Below are positions 15,307-26,292 of a stretch of 64,000 bases of DNA, one piece after another. The translations under genes were made by a program, and so were the position numbers. The notes beneath the pieces were generated by a model. It was not told the origin of the DNA, did not search any database, and saw nothing but the letters and a program-made list of their open reading frames with translations. The first letter of the stretch is position 1, and each line of letters opens with the position of its first letter. This stretch comes from Actinomycetota bacterium (GTDB lineage: Bacteria > Actinomycetota > Coriobacteriia > Anaerosomatales > Anaerosomataceae): NCBI GenBank assembly GCA_004348925.1, contig RCMX01000002.1:44046-108045 (forward strand), written 5' to 3'.

Positions 15307-15990
15307 ATGGACGTCAAGCTGCTCTACCATACCCCCGATCCGGAGCGCGCCGTGGCCGCCGCGGCCCGGCTGTGCTACGCGCCCGTGGGCGCTGCCGAGC
15401 TGGTCGAGTCGATGAGTGACGAGGCCGTTCGCAAGGTCCTCAGGACGGTCATCTCATCGGGGCATCTCTCCACCCTCGAGCACGCGAGCTACACCTTCGC
15501 TATCGACGGCGTCTCGCGGGCACTCACGCACCAACTCGTCCGCCATCGTCTCGCGAGTTTCAACCAGCAGTCGCAGCGCTACGTCCGCTACGACGCCGCG
15601 CCTGTCATGATCGAGCCGCCTTCGGTAGCCGGTGATACTACGGCGCACGAGATCTTCGCCGAGGCCAGCGCCGCGGCATTCGAGGCGTACGGCAGATTGC
15701 TCGATGCCGGCGTGCCTGCCGAGGACGCGCGGTACCTGCTGCCCAACGCCATGGAGACGAAGATCGTCGTTACCATGAACATCCGGGAGCTGTTCCACTT
15801 CTTCGAGCTGCGCTGCTGCAAGCGTGCTCAGTGGGAGATCCGCGACCTTGCGCTGCGTATGCTGGCGCTAGCCGAACCGACCGCGCCGTACATCTTCCTC
15901 GACGCAGGAGCCGCATGCCGTCGCGGTCCGTGCTCCGAGGGGAAGATGACCTGCGGCGACCCCTACCCGAAGGCGCCGAAACGTGACTGA
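15307..15990 (+). CDS. thyX: Flavin-dependent thymidylate synthase ThyX
   Basis: ThyX makes dTMP from dUMP with methylene-tetrahydrofolate and reduced FAD. The signature RHRLASFNQQSQRY is at residues 79-92. The 227-residue length is normal, though the C-terminal region is cysteine-rich (CCKRAQW, then three more cysteines), as in several anaerobe ThyX proteins. The stop overlaps the next gene by 8 bases. GlyA, Upp and dCMP deaminase further down complete a local pyrimidine/folate group. Confidence 0.96.
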   Translation: MDVKLLYHTPDPERAVAAAARLCYAPVGAAELVESMSDEAVRKVLRTVISSGHLSTLEHASYTFAIDGVSRALTHQLVRHRLASFNQQSQRYVRYDAAPVMIEPPSVAGDTTAHEIFAEASAAAFEAYGRLLDAGVPAEDARYLLPNAMETKIVVTMNIRELFHFFELRCCKRAQWEIRDLALRMLALAEPTAPYIFLDAGAACRRGPCSEGKMTCGDPYPKAPKRD

Positions 15991-16966
15991 TCACACACCC
16001 GAAGCACCCATTCGCTACACGCACATCGGCGGGCAGGCCGTGCTCGAGGGCATCATGATGCGCGGTAAGTACAACTGGGCCATCGCCGTGCGCGAGCCTG
16101 ACGGGTCGATCTACACCGAAGAGCACGATCTTGTCTCGGCATCGTCGCGTCATGCGTGGCTGAAGTGGCCGATCATCCGCGGGATGTGGGGCTTCTACGA
16201 GACCATGCTGCTTGCGATCAAGGCGTTCACCGTCTCCGCGGAGCACGCGGGGGAGACCGAAGAAGAGCAGCTTTCGGCGAAGGAGATCACCTTCACGATG
16301 GTGCTCGGCCTTGGCCTCGCCATCGGGCTCTTCATCGTGCTGCCGGCCGTTGTCACGAACTTCATCATCAAAGACGCCACGCAAACGCCGCTCGCGTGGA
16401 ACATCGTGGACGGTATCCTTCGGCTCGTCGCGTTCTTCGCCTACATCTGGGCGGTCAGTCGGGTGCCTGACATCCACCGTGTCTTCCAGTATCACGGTGC
16501 CGAGCACAAGACGATCCACGCCTACGAGCACGGTCTTCCGCTTGAAGCCGAGTACATCCAGAAGTACGAGACGCTGCACATCCGGTGCGGCACCTCGTTC
16601 CTCTTCATGGTCATGGTGATCGCGATCCTCGTCTTCTCGCTCGTCCCGGGTAAGGCGATCCTGCTTGCGTGGGGCGTTTCCGCGAAGATCTACGTGCTGC
16701 TCTTCAATATCGCGGTGCGCATCCTGCTGCTGCCGCTCATCGCGGGCCTTGCGTACGAGGTCTCCGTGAAGTGGGCGGGTCAGCATCCCGACAATCCCGT
16801 CGTGAAGGTCCTGACGTGGCCCGGCATGCAACTCCAGCGCATGACGACCGCCGCACCCGATGACTCTATGGTGGAGATCGCGGTCGCCGCGATGGAGCTC
16901 GTCATAGCGCGCGAAGAGGCCGAGACCCCCGGTGCCGCACCCATCGCCGAACCGACCATCGACTAG
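15983..16966 (+). CDS. DUF1385 membrane protein
   Basis: The 327-residue protein starts with the family motif GGQAVLEGIMMRG at about 12-24. It has around four membrane helices (about 103-125, 133-155, 210-230 and 235-258) and the conserved GAEHKTIHAYE and RCGTSFLF stretches. This family (YqhQ in Bacillus) is widespread next to rpmE and prfA in Gram-positive bacteria, as here, but has no proven biochemical role. The GTG start overlaps thyX, suggesting co-translation. Confidence 0.9.
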   Translation: MTDHTPEAPIRYTHIGGQAVLEGIMMRGKYNWAIAVREPDGSIYTEEHDLVSASSRHAWLKWPIIRGMWGFYETMLLAIKAFTVSAEHAGETEEEQLSAKEITFTMVLGLGLAIGLFIVLPAVVTNFIIKDATQTPLAWNIVDGILRLVAFFAYIWAVSRVPDIHRVFQYHGAEHKTIHAYEHGLPLEAEYIQKYETLHIRCGTSFLFMVMVIAILVFSLVPGKAILLAWGVSAKIYVLLFNIAVRILLLPLIAGLAYEVSVKWAGQHPDNPVVKVLTWPGMQLQRMTTAAPDDSMVEIAVAAMELVIAREEAETPGAAPIAEPTID

Positions 16967-16994
16967 CACCGCGATTGGCGTAGGGATTGCTTCG

Positions 16995-17435
16995 ATGACG
17001 GTCATGAAGTCAGAGACTGCACAGCAGAACACCCGGCTCGTCCGGGTTCAGTTCCTTCTCGCCGCGCTCATGTGGACGGCGGCCTCGGTCATGCTGGGGT
17101 CGCGCTCCATCGGATGGCTCGCGCATCTGCACTTTGGCGCGCTGCTTGCCGGTGTCGCCGTCGTTCTGGGTTGGGTGAAGCAGCACTACATCATGCGACG
17201 GGTGGCGGGGGACGCCATCGTCAGGATCGCCGAGCGAGGCCCCGACGCGAACGTCCTCGGGTTCTTCGCGCTCAAGCAGTGGCTCCTGGTCGGGGCGATG
17301 ATGGGCGTGGGCATCGCGCTCAGGGTCTCGGGTCTCGTGCCGACTCCCGTGCTCGGTACGTTGTACGCGACCGTTGCGGTGGGTCTGCTGCTTGGCAGCG
17401 GCCGTTTCTGGCAGGCGCTCGCCCTCGGAGCGTAG
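16995..17435 (+). CDS. Small membrane protein of unknown function
   Basis: The 146-residue product has four likely membrane segments. The first two are near residues 16-33 and 43-60, a loop containing KQHYIMRR follows, and two more come near 90-110 and 113-130. No family was recognised. The start is one of two nearby ATGs (16995 or 17004); AGGGA lies upstream. It lies between the DUF1385 gene and prfA on the same strand, so it may belong to that operon. Confidence 0.65.
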   Translation: MTVMKSETAQQNTRLVRVQFLLAALMWTAASVMLGSRSIGWLAHLHFGALLAGVAVVLGWVKQHYIMRRVAGDAIVRIAERGPDANVLGFFALKQWLLVGAMMGVGIALRVSGLVPTPVLGTLYATVAVGLLLGSGRFWQALALGA

Positions 17436-17457
17436 CGTCCCGCTCGGCCGCCCGGAA

Positions 17458-17466
17458 TGGTACAGT
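17458..17466 (+). promoter_or_regulatory. Extended -10 upstream of prfA
   Basis: TGGTACAGT matches TGNTANNNT and lies 66 bases before the prfA start. No -35 is visible. It would drive the prfA-prmC-tsaC unit. Confidence 0.45.
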
Positions 17467-17532
17467 ACAGGTCAGGCGACGCGCCCTCATCGGCGCTCCC
17501 GGATGTAGTCGACACGGAGGATTCCGCACCCA

Positions 17533-18600
<1,068 letters not shown>

Positions 18601-19482
18601 GTGGCCGAGCGCGCCTGGACCAGCAAGGACGCGCTCGACTGGACGGCCGACTACCTCGCGCGCAAGGGGGATGATCACCCGCGCCGCTCCGGGGAGTGGC
18701 TGCTCTCGGCAGCGACCGGACTCTCTCGCGTCGAGCTCTACGCCTTCCACGACCGTCCGCTCTCGCCGGAGGAGCGTGCCGTCTTTCGCGCGTCGATCGA
18801 ACGGCGTGCGGCGGGGGAGCCGCTCCAGTATGTGACGGGCGAGATGCCCTTCCGCCATCTTGTGCTTCGAGTGGAGCGGGGCGTGTTCATCCCGCGTCCG
18901 GAAACCGAGATGCTGGTCGACGTCGCGATCGACGCGATCAAGGCGCTCGATGCGCCGCTGGTGATCGACGTGTGCACCGGTTCGGGGGCGGTCGCCGTCA
19001 GTGTCGCGTACGAGGTTCCCTCGGCACGCGTCACGGCTACCGATGTCAGCGGACCGGCAGTCGAGGCCGCTCGTCGGAACACGCTATACGCAGGGGTCGA
19101 CGACAGGGTACAAGTGTTACAGGGATCTCTCTTCGAGCCGGTATCCCGCGAACTTCTCGGAACGGTGGACACGGTGGTCTCCAATCCGCCGTACATCCCG
19201 ACCGAAGCCGTGCGAGCCCTGCCCGAGGAGATCCTCGCGTTCGAGCCGATGGCCGCGCTCGACGGTGGCGTCGACGGGCTCGATGTGGCACGGGTGATCG
19301 CCACCGGAGCCTGTCAGTGGCTCAAGCCGGGTGGCACGCTTGCGATGGAGGTCGATGAGACCCGGGCGCAGGCGATGGCCGTCGAGATGGCGGCCGACTA
19401 TGAGTGCATTGAGGTCCGCAAGGACCTGACAGGCAGGGACCGGATCGTGGTGGGCAAGAAACGGGAGGCGAGGCAACCATGA
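18601..19482 (+). CDS. prmC: Release factor glutamine methyltransferase
   Basis: PrmC methylates the GGQ glutamine of release factors. The 293-residue protein has an N-terminal helical domain and a Rossmann methyltransferase domain with [14 protein letters not shown] for S-adenosyl-methionine and the NPPY motif (VVSNPPYIP) that holds the target glutamine. The GTG start directly abuts the prfA stop. Its end overlaps the tsaC start by 4 bases. Confidence 0.96.
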   Translation: MAERAWTSKDALDWTADYLARKGDDHPRRSGEWLLSAATGLSRVELYAFHDRPLSPEERAVFRASIERRAAGEPLQYVTGEMPFRHLVLRVERGVFIPRPETEMLVDVAIDAIKALDAPLVIDVCTGSGAVAVSVAYEVPSARVTATDVSGPAVEAARRNTLYAGVDDRVQVLQGSLFEPVSRELLGTVDTVVSNPPYIPTEAVRALPEEILAFEPMAALDGGVDGLDVARVIATGACQWLKPGGTLAMEVDETRAQAMAVEMAADYECIEVRKDLTGRDRIVVGKKREARQP

Positions 19483-20123
19483 GCAAGGTGATTCACATCG
19501 ACCCCGACAACCCCTCGGCGGAAGCGATCAATCTCGCGGCGACGGTACTTCGGGACGGCGGCATCGTGGTCTTCCCGACAGAGACCGTCTACGGGATCGG
19601 CGCTTCCGCCAACTCGTGCATCGGGCCGCAGGAGATCATCGACATCAAGATGCGCCCCAAGAACAAGCCGCTTCCGTGGCTTGTCGAGAGCGAAGAAGCA
19701 CTCGACGTGTATGGCGTCGACGTTCCTGAGTACGCACATCGACTTGCGCGGGCGTTTTGGCCCGGCGCGCTTACGATCGTCGTCAAGGCTGCGCCCGTCG
19801 TCGCACCCGAGTTCCGCGACGACCGCGGTACCGTAGCCCTGCGATGCCCCGACCACGAGGTCGTCCAGGAGCTCATCCGGGCCTCGGGCAATGCGATCAT
19901 CACCACTTCGGCGAACACGTCAGGCCTGCCTCCGGCCGGTTCGTTCGCCGAACTCGAAGAGAGGATCATCGCCTCGGCCGACCTTACGCTCGACGGCGGC
20001 GAGACGTTGCACGGTACCGCGTCGACGGTCGTCGATTGCATCGGCGCCGAGCCGGTGATCACGCGTGACGGTGCGATTCCCGCTGCACAGGTCATCGCGG
20101 CCGCCATGGCTCTGGACGCCTAG
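19479..20123 (+). CDS. tsaC: L-threonylcarbamoyladenylate synthase
   Basis: TsaC makes threonylcarbamoyl-AMP from threonine, bicarbonate and ATP, the first step of t6A modification of tRNAs reading ANN codons. The 214-residue protein shows the YrdC fold signatures FPTETVYGIGA, KMRPKNKPL and TTSANTSGLPP. It has no C-terminal Sua5 domain. It is last in the prfA-prmC-tsaC group, which is the standard actinobacterial order. Confidence 0.95.
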   Translation: MSKVIHIDPDNPSAEAINLAATVLRDGGIVVFPTETVYGIGASANSCIGPQEIIDIKMRPKNKPLPWLVESEEALDVYGVDVPEYAHRLARAFWPGALTIVVKAAPVVAPEFRDDRGTVALRCPDHEVVQELIRASGNAIITTSANTSGLPPAGSFAELEERIIASADLTLDGGETLHGTASTVVDCIGAEPVITRDGAIPAAQVIAAAMALDA

Positions 20124-20135
20124 TCGCCCGTGTCT

Positions 20136-20178
20136 TGCTACAATGCGGGAGGCGACCCGAAAGGGCGCCTCCCGCATT
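20136..20178 (+). promoter_or_regulatory. Extended -10 for rpiB overlapping a GAAA-capped hairpin
   Basis: TGCTACAAT (20136-20144) is a strong extended -10. The hairpin arms 20142-20154 and 20166-20178 are 13 perfect base pairs; an inner CCC/GGG stem is capped by a GAAA tetraloop at 20159-20162. The left arm overlaps the -10 box. The hairpin can terminate tsaC transcripts, and the rpiB RNA would start within it. Confidence 0.6.
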
Positions 20179-20197
20179 CGCATCTGAAGGAGTCACC

Positions 20198-20641
20198 ATG
20201 CGTCTGTACGTTGGCAGCGACCATGCAGGATTCGCCCTCAAGGAGCATGTGCGCGAGCACCTGGAGCACGAAGGGTACGAGGTCGTCGACGTCGGCACGC
20301 ACACCGAGGAATCGGTCGACTACCCGGATTTCGCGCGCCAGGTAGGCGAGGCCGTCGCTGCGGGCGATGCTGACTACGGCGTCCTCGTCTGCGGGTCCGG
20401 GCTCGGCATGGCGATCGCGGCGAACAAAGTCGACGGCGTCCGTGCCGTGCAGGTGATGGACACCGAGATGGCCAAGATGTCCCGCATGCACAATGATGCG
20501 AACATCGTCACGCTTGCGGGCCGCTACACCGAGCCCGAGATCGCCGATGCCATCGTAGATACGTTCCTTGCGACCGCATTCGAAGGCGGTCGTCACCAGA
20601 ACAGGGTCGACAAGATCGCCGCGATCGAACACGAGGGCTAG
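20198..20641 (+). CDS. rpiB: Ribose-5-phosphate isomerase B
   Basis: RpiB interconverts ribose-5-phosphate and ribulose-5-phosphate. The 147-residue protein begins [15 protein letters not shown] and holds [14 protein letters not shown] with the catalytic cysteine, both hallmarks of RpiB/LacAB. GAAGGAG lies 7 bases before the ATG. LacA/B-type galactose-6-phosphate isomerases are similar, but no lac genes are near, so RpiB is favoured. Confidence 0.94.
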   Translation: MRLYVGSDHAGFALKEHVREHLEHEGYEVVDVGTHTEESVDYPDFARQVGEAVAAGDADYGVLVCGSGLGMAIAANKVDGVRAVQVMDTEMAKMSRMHNDANIVTLAGRYTEPEIADAIVDTFLATAFEGGRHQNRVDKIAAIEHEG

Positions 20642-20676
20642 ATTCGGCCGTTCTCCGAGAGAGAGGTAACACCGGC

Positions 20677-21924
20677 ATGGCATTGCGCTACATCCCCCGA
20701 CAGGACCCCGAGCTTGCCGCCGCGATCGACTCGGAGCTCGAGCGTCAGCGCGGCACCATCGAGCTCATCGCAAGCGAGAACTTCGTCTCCATGGCAGTGC
20801 TTGAGGCCGCCGGGACGGTGCTCACCAACAAGTACGCCGAGGGGCTTCCCGGCAAGCGCTACTACGGCGGATGCGAGGTCGTGGACGTCGTGGAGGATCT
20901 TGCGCGCGAACGCGCGAAGACGCTCTTCGGTGCCGATCACGCCAACGTCCAGCCGCACGCCGGAGCACAGGCCAACCTCGCGGTCTACTATGCGGTGCTG
21001 AACCCGGGCGACACCGTTCTCGGCATGAACCTCGCAATGGGTGGGCACCTCACCCACGGTTCGCCGGTGAACTTCTCGGGCAAGTGGTTCCACGTCGTTC
21101 CCTATGGCCTCGATATGACCACCGAGACGATCGACTACGACGAAGTCGAGCGCCTTGCCAACGAGCACAAACCGAAGATGATCATCGCCGGCGCCTCGGC
21201 GTATCCGCGTGTCATCGACTTCGAGCGTTTCGCAGCGATCGCGAAGAGCGTCGACGCGGTGCTCATGGTCGACATGGCGCATATCGCCGGCCTCGTCGCC
21301 ACGGGCGCGCATCCCAGCCCGGTGCCTCACGCGGATTTCGTCACCTCCACGTCGCACAAGACGCTTCGCGGTCCGCGCTCGGGCTTCGTGCTGTGCAAGG
21401 AGCAGTGGAAGACCGCGCTCGACAAGGCCGTTTTCCCTGGTCTACAGGGCGGACCGCTCGAGCACGTCATCGCTGCAAAGGCGGTCGCCTTCCATGAAGC
21501 GATGCAGCCGGAATTCAAGACGTACATCGATCAGGTCGTCGTGAACGCCAAAGCCATGGGCGCCGCGATGGTCGAATCGGGTCTTCGTCTGGTGTCCGGA
21601 GGCACGGACAACCACCTCATGCTCGTCGATCTGCGTCCTGCCGGCATCACCGGCAAGGACGCCGAGAAGCTCGTCGAAGAAGTGGGCTTCACCGTCAACA
21701 AGAACGCGATCCCGAACGATCCGGAGAGCCCGTTCGTGACGAGCGGCATCCGGGTCGGTTCTGCGGCCATGACCACGCGTGGCTTCTCGGAAGAGGACGC
21801 GTACGCGGTCGGCACCATGCTGGCCGACGCGATCTTCCACCGCGACGACGCCACGCGCCTGGCCGCGATCTCGGCGCAGGTCAAGTCGCTGCTCGACAAG
21901 CACCCGCTCTACCCGGAACTGTAG
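20677..21924 (+). CDS. glyA: Serine hydroxymethyltransferase
   Basis: GlyA converts serine and tetrahydrofolate to glycine and methylene-tetrahydrofolate, the cofactor used by ThyX. The 415-residue protein has IELIASENF, the [15 protein letters not shown] region and the pyridoxal-phosphate lysine in [14 protein letters not shown] near residue 228. Length is typical. It sits 35 bases after rpiB and 27 bases before upp. Confidence 0.97.
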   Translation: MALRYIPRQDPELAAAIDSELERQRGTIELIASENFVSMAVLEAAGTVLTNKYAEGLPGKRYYGGCEVVDVVEDLARERAKTLFGADHANVQPHAGAQANLAVYYAVLNPGDTVLGMNLAMGGHLTHGSPVNFSGKWFHVVPYGLDMTTETIDYDEVERLANEHKPKMIIAGASAYPRVIDFERFAAIAKSVDAVLMVDMAHIAGLVATGAHPSPVPHADFVTSTSHKTLRGPRSGFVLCKEQWKTALDKAVFPGLQGGPLEHVIAAKAVAFHEAMQPEFKTYIDQVVVNAKAMGAAMVESGLRLVSGGTDNHLMLVDLRPAGITGKDAEKLVEEVGFTVNKNAIPNDPESPFVTSGIRVGSAAMTTRGFSEEDAYAVGTMLADAIFHRDDATRLAAISAQVKSLLDKHPLYPEL

Positions 21925-22596
<672 letters not shown>

Positions 22597-22600
22597 CGGC

Positions 22601-23053
22601 ATGCCCCGGCCATCCTGGGACGAGTACTTCATGTCGATCGCCATGCAGGTGGCGGGCCGATCGACCTGCTTGCGACGTGCCACTGGTGCCGTGCTGGTGA
22701 AGGAGAAGCGGATCCTCGCTACCGGGTACAACGGCGTGCCCTCCGGCCTTGCGCACTGCGAGGTCGTGGGGTGCCTTCGCGAGCAGCGCGGCATCGCTTC
22801 TGGCTCGCATCACGAGCTCTGCCGCGGCATCCATGCCGAGCAGAACGCGGTCATCCAGGCCGCGCGCCACGGCATCGCCATCGATGGGGCCACCGTGTAC
22901 TGCACGCATCAGCCATGCGTGCTCTGCGCGAAGATCCTGCTGAACGCAGGCGTCGTCGACATCGTCTTCCGTGAGTCCTATCCCGACCCGCTCTCGGCCG
23001 AACTCCTCGCCGAGGCAGGCATCGTACCCCGGTGTATGGGTGGCGACGTCTGA
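22601..23053 (+). CDS. comEB: dCMP deaminase family protein (ComEB-like)
   Basis: The 150-residue protein is a zinc-dependent cytidylate deaminase. The zinc and catalytic residues are in [13 protein letters not shown] and in [15 protein letters not shown]; the start [11 protein letters not shown] is the family's usual opening. It deaminates dCMP to dUMP, the substrate of ThyX. The stop shares a base with the start of the next gene (TGATG). Grouping with glyA, upp and thyX suggests a pyrimidine operon. Confidence 0.92.
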   Translation: MPRPSWDEYFMSIAMQVAGRSTCLRRATGAVLVKEKRILATGYNGVPSGLAHCEVVGCLREQRGIASGSHHELCRGIHAEQNAVIQAARHGIAIDGATVYCTHQPCVLCAKILLNAGVVDIVFRESYPDPLSAELLAEAGIVPRCMGGDV

Positions 23054-24126
23054 TGGGTTTCGTGCAATACGCCGTTGTGGCGCTGGTCGCCGCGCTTACC
23101 ACGCTCGCGCTCACACCGGTCGTGCGCATCGTCGGCATTCGCTGGGGCATCGTCTCGCACCCCGGTGGGCGTCACGTGCACAAGGGCGTCATCCCGCGCA
23201 TCGGCGGCGTCGCGATGTTCCTCGGATTCACCGCTGCGGTGCTCACAGAGTATCTTGGCGAGCGTTTGTGGGATTGGACGCCCGTGCTGACGCGCCTGGG
23301 GCGGCCCGTCATCGGCGTCCTCATCGGCATCGTCGCAGTGTTCGTCATCGGCATGCTCGACGACATCTTCGATCTGCGGCCCGGGCAGAAACTCCTCGGC
23401 CAGATCGCTGCTGCCGGCATCGTCATCGCATTCGGCGTCAAGATCAGCTTCATCAGCAACCCGTTCGGCGGGGGCATCATCCTGCTCGGCGTGCTGGCAT
23501 ATCCGATCACGCTGTTCTGGATCGTTGGCTTCGCGAACGTCATCAACCTCATCGACGGTCTCGACGGCCTCGCGGCAGGCGTGACAGCAATCGCTTCGCT
23601 GAGTTTCCTGTTGCTTGCGGTTCAGAGCAACGTTCTCGTTGCGGGTGCGCTTGCGGCCGCGCTGTTCGGCTCGTGTCTCGGCTTCCTGCGGTACAACTTC
23701 AATCCCGCGTCGGTCTTCATGGGTGATTCGGGGGCGCTCTTCCTCGGTTTCACGCTGGCGTGCATATCGCTCCTGGGCGTCATCAAGTCCGTCGCGGCGA
23801 TCACGCTCGTTATCCCGCTGCTCATCATCGGCGTCCCGATCTTCGACACGCTCTCGGCGATCATCCGTCGCAGCAGGCACGGTCAACCGATCCAGATGGC
23901 CGACAAGGGACATATCCACCATCGCCTTCTCGGCCGCGGATTCAACCAGCGGCAGACGGTCCTGATCATCTACGTGTGGTCGATCGCGCTTGCGTTCGGA
24001 GGCTACGCGACGCGTTGGGCGCCGCCGGTGTTACGCCTGCTTACCCTCGTCGCGCTCGCGTCGCTCTCGGGCTTGATGGCGCACTGGTTGGGCCTGTTCG
24101 AGGCCGCGCATCATGACGACGAATAG
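23053..24126 (+). CDS. wecA: Polyprenyl-phosphate N-acetylhexosamine-1-phosphate transferase (WecA/TagO family)
   Basis: The enzyme moves a GlcNAc-1-phosphate from UDP-GlcNAc to undecaprenyl phosphate, the first step for wall polymers and surface glycans. The 357-residue membrane protein has about 10-11 helices and the motifs GMLDDIFDLRP, NLIDGLDGLAAG, FMGDSGALFLGF and HIHHRLLGRGFNQRQ. The ATG overlapping the dCMP deaminase stop was chosen. Its place just before the atp operon matches rfe/wecA in mycobacteria. It can prime the polysaccharide made by the 33-57 kb genes. Confidence 0.94.
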   Translation: MGFVQYAVVALVAALTTLALTPVVRIVGIRWGIVSHPGGRHVHKGVIPRIGGVAMFLGFTAAVLTEYLGERLWDWTPVLTRLGRPVIGVLIGIVAVFVIGMLDDIFDLRPGQKLLGQIAAAGIVIAFGVKISFISNPFGGGIILLGVLAYPITLFWIVGFANVINLIDGLDGLAAGVTAIASLSFLLLAVQSNVLVAGALAAALFGSCLGFLRYNFNPASVFMGDSGALFLGFTLACISLLGVIKSVAAITLVIPLLIIGVPIFDTLSAIIRRSRHGQPIQMADKGHIHHRLLGRGFNQRQTVLIIYVWSIALAFGGYATRWAPPVLRLLTLVALASLSGLMAHWLGLFEAAHHDDE

Positions 24127-24152
24127 GGGTTTTCAGGCGCATTCAGGCGTGC

Positions 24153-24216
24153 TTGTGATGCTCTAGACCTTGTTGTATAGTGAGCACGCTTTCCGAGGAC
24201 CCCCCGGTCGGGAAGC
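24153..24216 (+). promoter_or_regulatory. atp operon promoter with a 5'-terminal hairpin
   Basis: TTGTGA (24153-24158) and TATAGT (24176-24181) are 17 bases apart. The predicted start, about 24188, coincides with the first base of a hairpin: GCTTTCC (24188-24194) pairs with GGGAAGC (24210-24216), with an inner GACC/GGTC stem. The rest of the leader to 24341 shows nothing recognised. Confidence 0.6.
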
Positions 24217-24341
24217 GAATCCAATGCGACATCAGTGCCCAGTGGCCGTGTTACGACACGTGCCGCGTCGGACATTTACCCGGGGGAGAGGCGCGACAGC
24301 GCTTCGGGTACGGTCCGTTCGTGGAGTAAGGGGCACCGACA

Positions 24342-24665
24342 CTGTCTGGGAACCTCGGCGATAGCGCGATTGGGTTCGGTTCGTATCCTCTCGTTTTCGC
24401 ACTTGCCGGCGCCGGTCTTGGCGTTGTGCTTCTGGTTCTCGCGCGCTCGGCCTCCCGTCTTGTCACGCCTTCCGACCCGGTCCTGGGAATGATGAAGGCG
24501 ATCGCCCTCAACGGCGCCGGTATGTTCGCAGCGATCGCTGCGCTCACCGGCGTCTTTGTCTTTGCAAGGGAATCGCTCGTCCCGTTCGGCACCGGTCTCG
24601 TGGCGGGCTTTCTGCTCGCGGCGGCCGGCATGATGGTCAGACTGTCTGTCCCCGACAAGGCCTGA
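24342..24665 (+). CDS. atpI: AtpI-like small membrane protein, start uncertain
   Basis: A hydrophobic protein of about 107 residues precedes atpB, the position of AtpI, which helps assemble the c-ring. From 24342 it has three likely membrane helices (about 15-35, 58-78 and 83-103). The only conventional start, GTG at 24426, would cut off the first helix. The frame is open back to 24330, AAGGGG at 24328-24333 sits 8 bases before a CTG at 24342, and that start is used here. If GTG is the real start, the protein has 79 residues. No sequence motif proves the name; it rests on size and position. Confidence 0.55.
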   Translation: MSGNLGDSAIGFGSYPLVFALAGAGLGVVLLVLARSASRLVTPSDPVLGMMKAIALNGAGMFAAIAALTGVFVFARESLVPFGTGLVAGFLLAAAGMMVRLSVPDKA

Positions 24666-24687
24666 GCAGAAGGAGGTCGGTCAGCCC

Positions 24688-25464
24688 GTGGAAAACATGG
24701 GTCATATGGTCGAGGAGCTCTTGCATGAGCTCTCGGTATTGCCGCTGTTCTCGGAGCACATCGGCACGTTCACGCTCACGAACTACACGTTCTTCCTGCT
24801 CATCGCGCTCGCGCTTACCGTCACGTTCTTCATGGTCTCGACGCGGCGTCTGAGCCTGGTGCCGAAGGGCATCGGCAACGTGGTCGAGGCGGGCGTCTCG
24901 TTCGTCCGCGACGGTCTGTGTGTCGACATCCTCGGTTCCGAGAATGGCCGGAAGTACTTCCCGTTCATCGGGACGATCTTCTTCTTCGTGCTCTTCAACA
25001 ACCTGCTCGGTCTGATCCCGGGTTCGCTGCCCGGAACAGGCACCATCGGTGTCACCGTGACCTGGGGCCTCATCGTGTTCCTGGTGTACAACAGCATCGG
25101 CATCAGGAAGAACGGCTTCGTCACCTACATCAAGAGCTTCGTGCCGAGCGGCACCCCGCTTCTGCTGATGCCGCTCATCTTCTTGCTCGAGATCGTCAGC
25201 CACTTCCTGCGCCCGATCACGCTGGGCATTCGTCTCTACGCCAACATGTATGCGGGTCACATCATGCTCGGCATCTTTACCATCCTGGTGACCATCTCTA
25301 TCGAGCACCTGACGCCCGGCAGCGCCGTCACCGGCGTCCTCGCGTTCGCGATGCGGATCATCATGCACGGCTTCGAGGTGTTCGTCGCGGTGCTGCAAGC
25401 GTACATCTTCAGCATCCTGACGACGGTCTACATCAACGGCGCGCTGCACGCGTCAGAGCACTAG
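24688..25464 (+). CDS. atpB: ATP synthase subunit a
   Basis: Subunit a forms the two half-channels for protons in the membrane part of ATP synthase. The 258-residue protein has about six helices and the family core LRPITLGIRLYANMYAGH, which carries the essential arginine, plus a conserved C-terminal helix region with AYIFSILTTVYI. The GTG start follows AAGGAGGT. It is the first structural gene of the atpBEFHAGDC operon. Confidence 0.96.
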   Translation: MENMGHMVEELLHELSVLPLFSEHIGTFTLTNYTFFLLIALALTVTFFMVSTRRLSLVPKGIGNVVEAGVSFVRDGLCVDILGSENGRKYFPFIGTIFFFVLFNNLLGLIPGSLPGTGTIGVTVTWGLIVFLVYNSIGIRKNGFVTYIKSFVPSGTPLLLMPLIFLLEIVSHFLRPITLGIRLYANMYAGHIMLGIFTILVTISIEHLTPGSAVTGVLAFAMRIIMHGFEVFVAVLQAYIFSILTTVYINGALHASEH

Positions 25465-25533
25465 GGGACAACCGCCGGAATCCGGCGTGAAACCTGTACG
25501 TACGAGAATGTTTGGACTCATAGAGGAGGAACA

Positions 25534-25758
25534 GTGGAAGGTTCTCTGAGCGTTCTGGGCGCCGGACTCGCGTTCGGTATCGGTGCGATCGGGCCGGCCA
25601 TCGGCATCGGCATGATCGGCGCGAAGACCATCGAGTCGATGGCACGTCAGCCCGAGATGGCCGGCAAGCTGCAGGCCACCATGTTCATCGCACTTGGCAT
25701 GACCGAAGCCATCGCACTGCTCGGCTTCGTGCTCGCATTCGTCCTCATGGGTGCGTAA
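25534..25758 (+). CDS. atpE: ATP synthase subunit c
   Basis: The 74-residue protein forms the rotating c-ring. It is a two-helix hairpin with a polar RQP loop at 38-40 and the ion-binding Glu58 in the second helix (GMTEAIALLG). The residues of sodium-binding rings, Gln in helix one and Ser/Thr after the Glu, are replaced by Pro and Ala, so protons are the expected coupling ion. AGGAGG precedes the GTG start. Confidence 0.97.
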   Translation: MEGSLSVLGAGLAFGIGAIGPAIGIGMIGAKTIESMARQPEMAGKLQATMFIALGMTEAIALLGFVLAFVLMGA

Positions 25759-25791
25759 GCCCACGATTCGATAGCCGAGGAGGAAGCGCGC

Positions 25792-26292
25792 GTGGAAGCA
25801 ATCATCCCAAAGGTACCTGAAGTGCTCGTCGCGCTTGCGTCGTTCGTCGTTCTGTTCGTTCTGCTCTCGAAGGTCGCGTTCCCGCCGGTCACCAAGATGC
25901 TCGACGAGCGTGCGGACAAGATCCGTGACTCTCTCGAGAAGGCCGAAGAGACGCGCGTCGAGGCAGAGCGTCTGCTCGAGGAATACCGGGTGCAGATGGC
26001 CGAGGCCCGTACCGAGGCCGCGAAGGTCATCGAGCAGGGCCGTACCGTGGCCGAGAACATGAAGAACGAGATCGTCGCGAAGGCGCGCGAGGAGGCCGAC
26101 GCCGAGAAGGCGAAGGCCATCGAAGCGATCCAGGCCGAGAAGGCCGCAGCGATGTCCGAGCTTCAGGCGTCGGTGGCCGACCTGTCGGTCGCCGTGGCCG
26201 GCAAGATCATCGGCCAGAAGCTCACCGCTTCTGACCATGCGGCGCTCATCGAGCGTTCCATCGCAGAGGTGGGTAGCCTGAATGAGAAGTAG
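25792..26292 (+). CDS. atpF: ATP synthase subunit b
   Basis: Subunit b is the peripheral stalk. It has one N-terminal membrane helix at about 9-28, followed by a long charged coiled coil (about 35-145) rich in Ala, Glu and Lys. The 166-residue length is normal for the unfused form; mycobacteria instead fuse b with delta. The GTG start follows GAGGAGG. The stop overlaps atpH by 11 bases. Confidence 0.95.
   Translation: MEAIIPKVPEVLVALASFVVLFVLLSKVAFPPVTKMLDERADKIRDSLEKAEETRVEAERLLEEYRVQMAEARTEAAKVIEQGRTVAENMKNEIVAKAREEADAEKAKAIEAIQAEKAAAMSELQASVADLSVAVAGKIIGQKLTASDHAALIERSIAEVGSLNEK

Noticed and set aside
25534-25758. A sodium-driven ATP synthase
   Set aside because: The c-subunit lacks the Gln and Ser/Thr sodium ligands; Pro and Ala occupy those positions, so proton coupling is expected.
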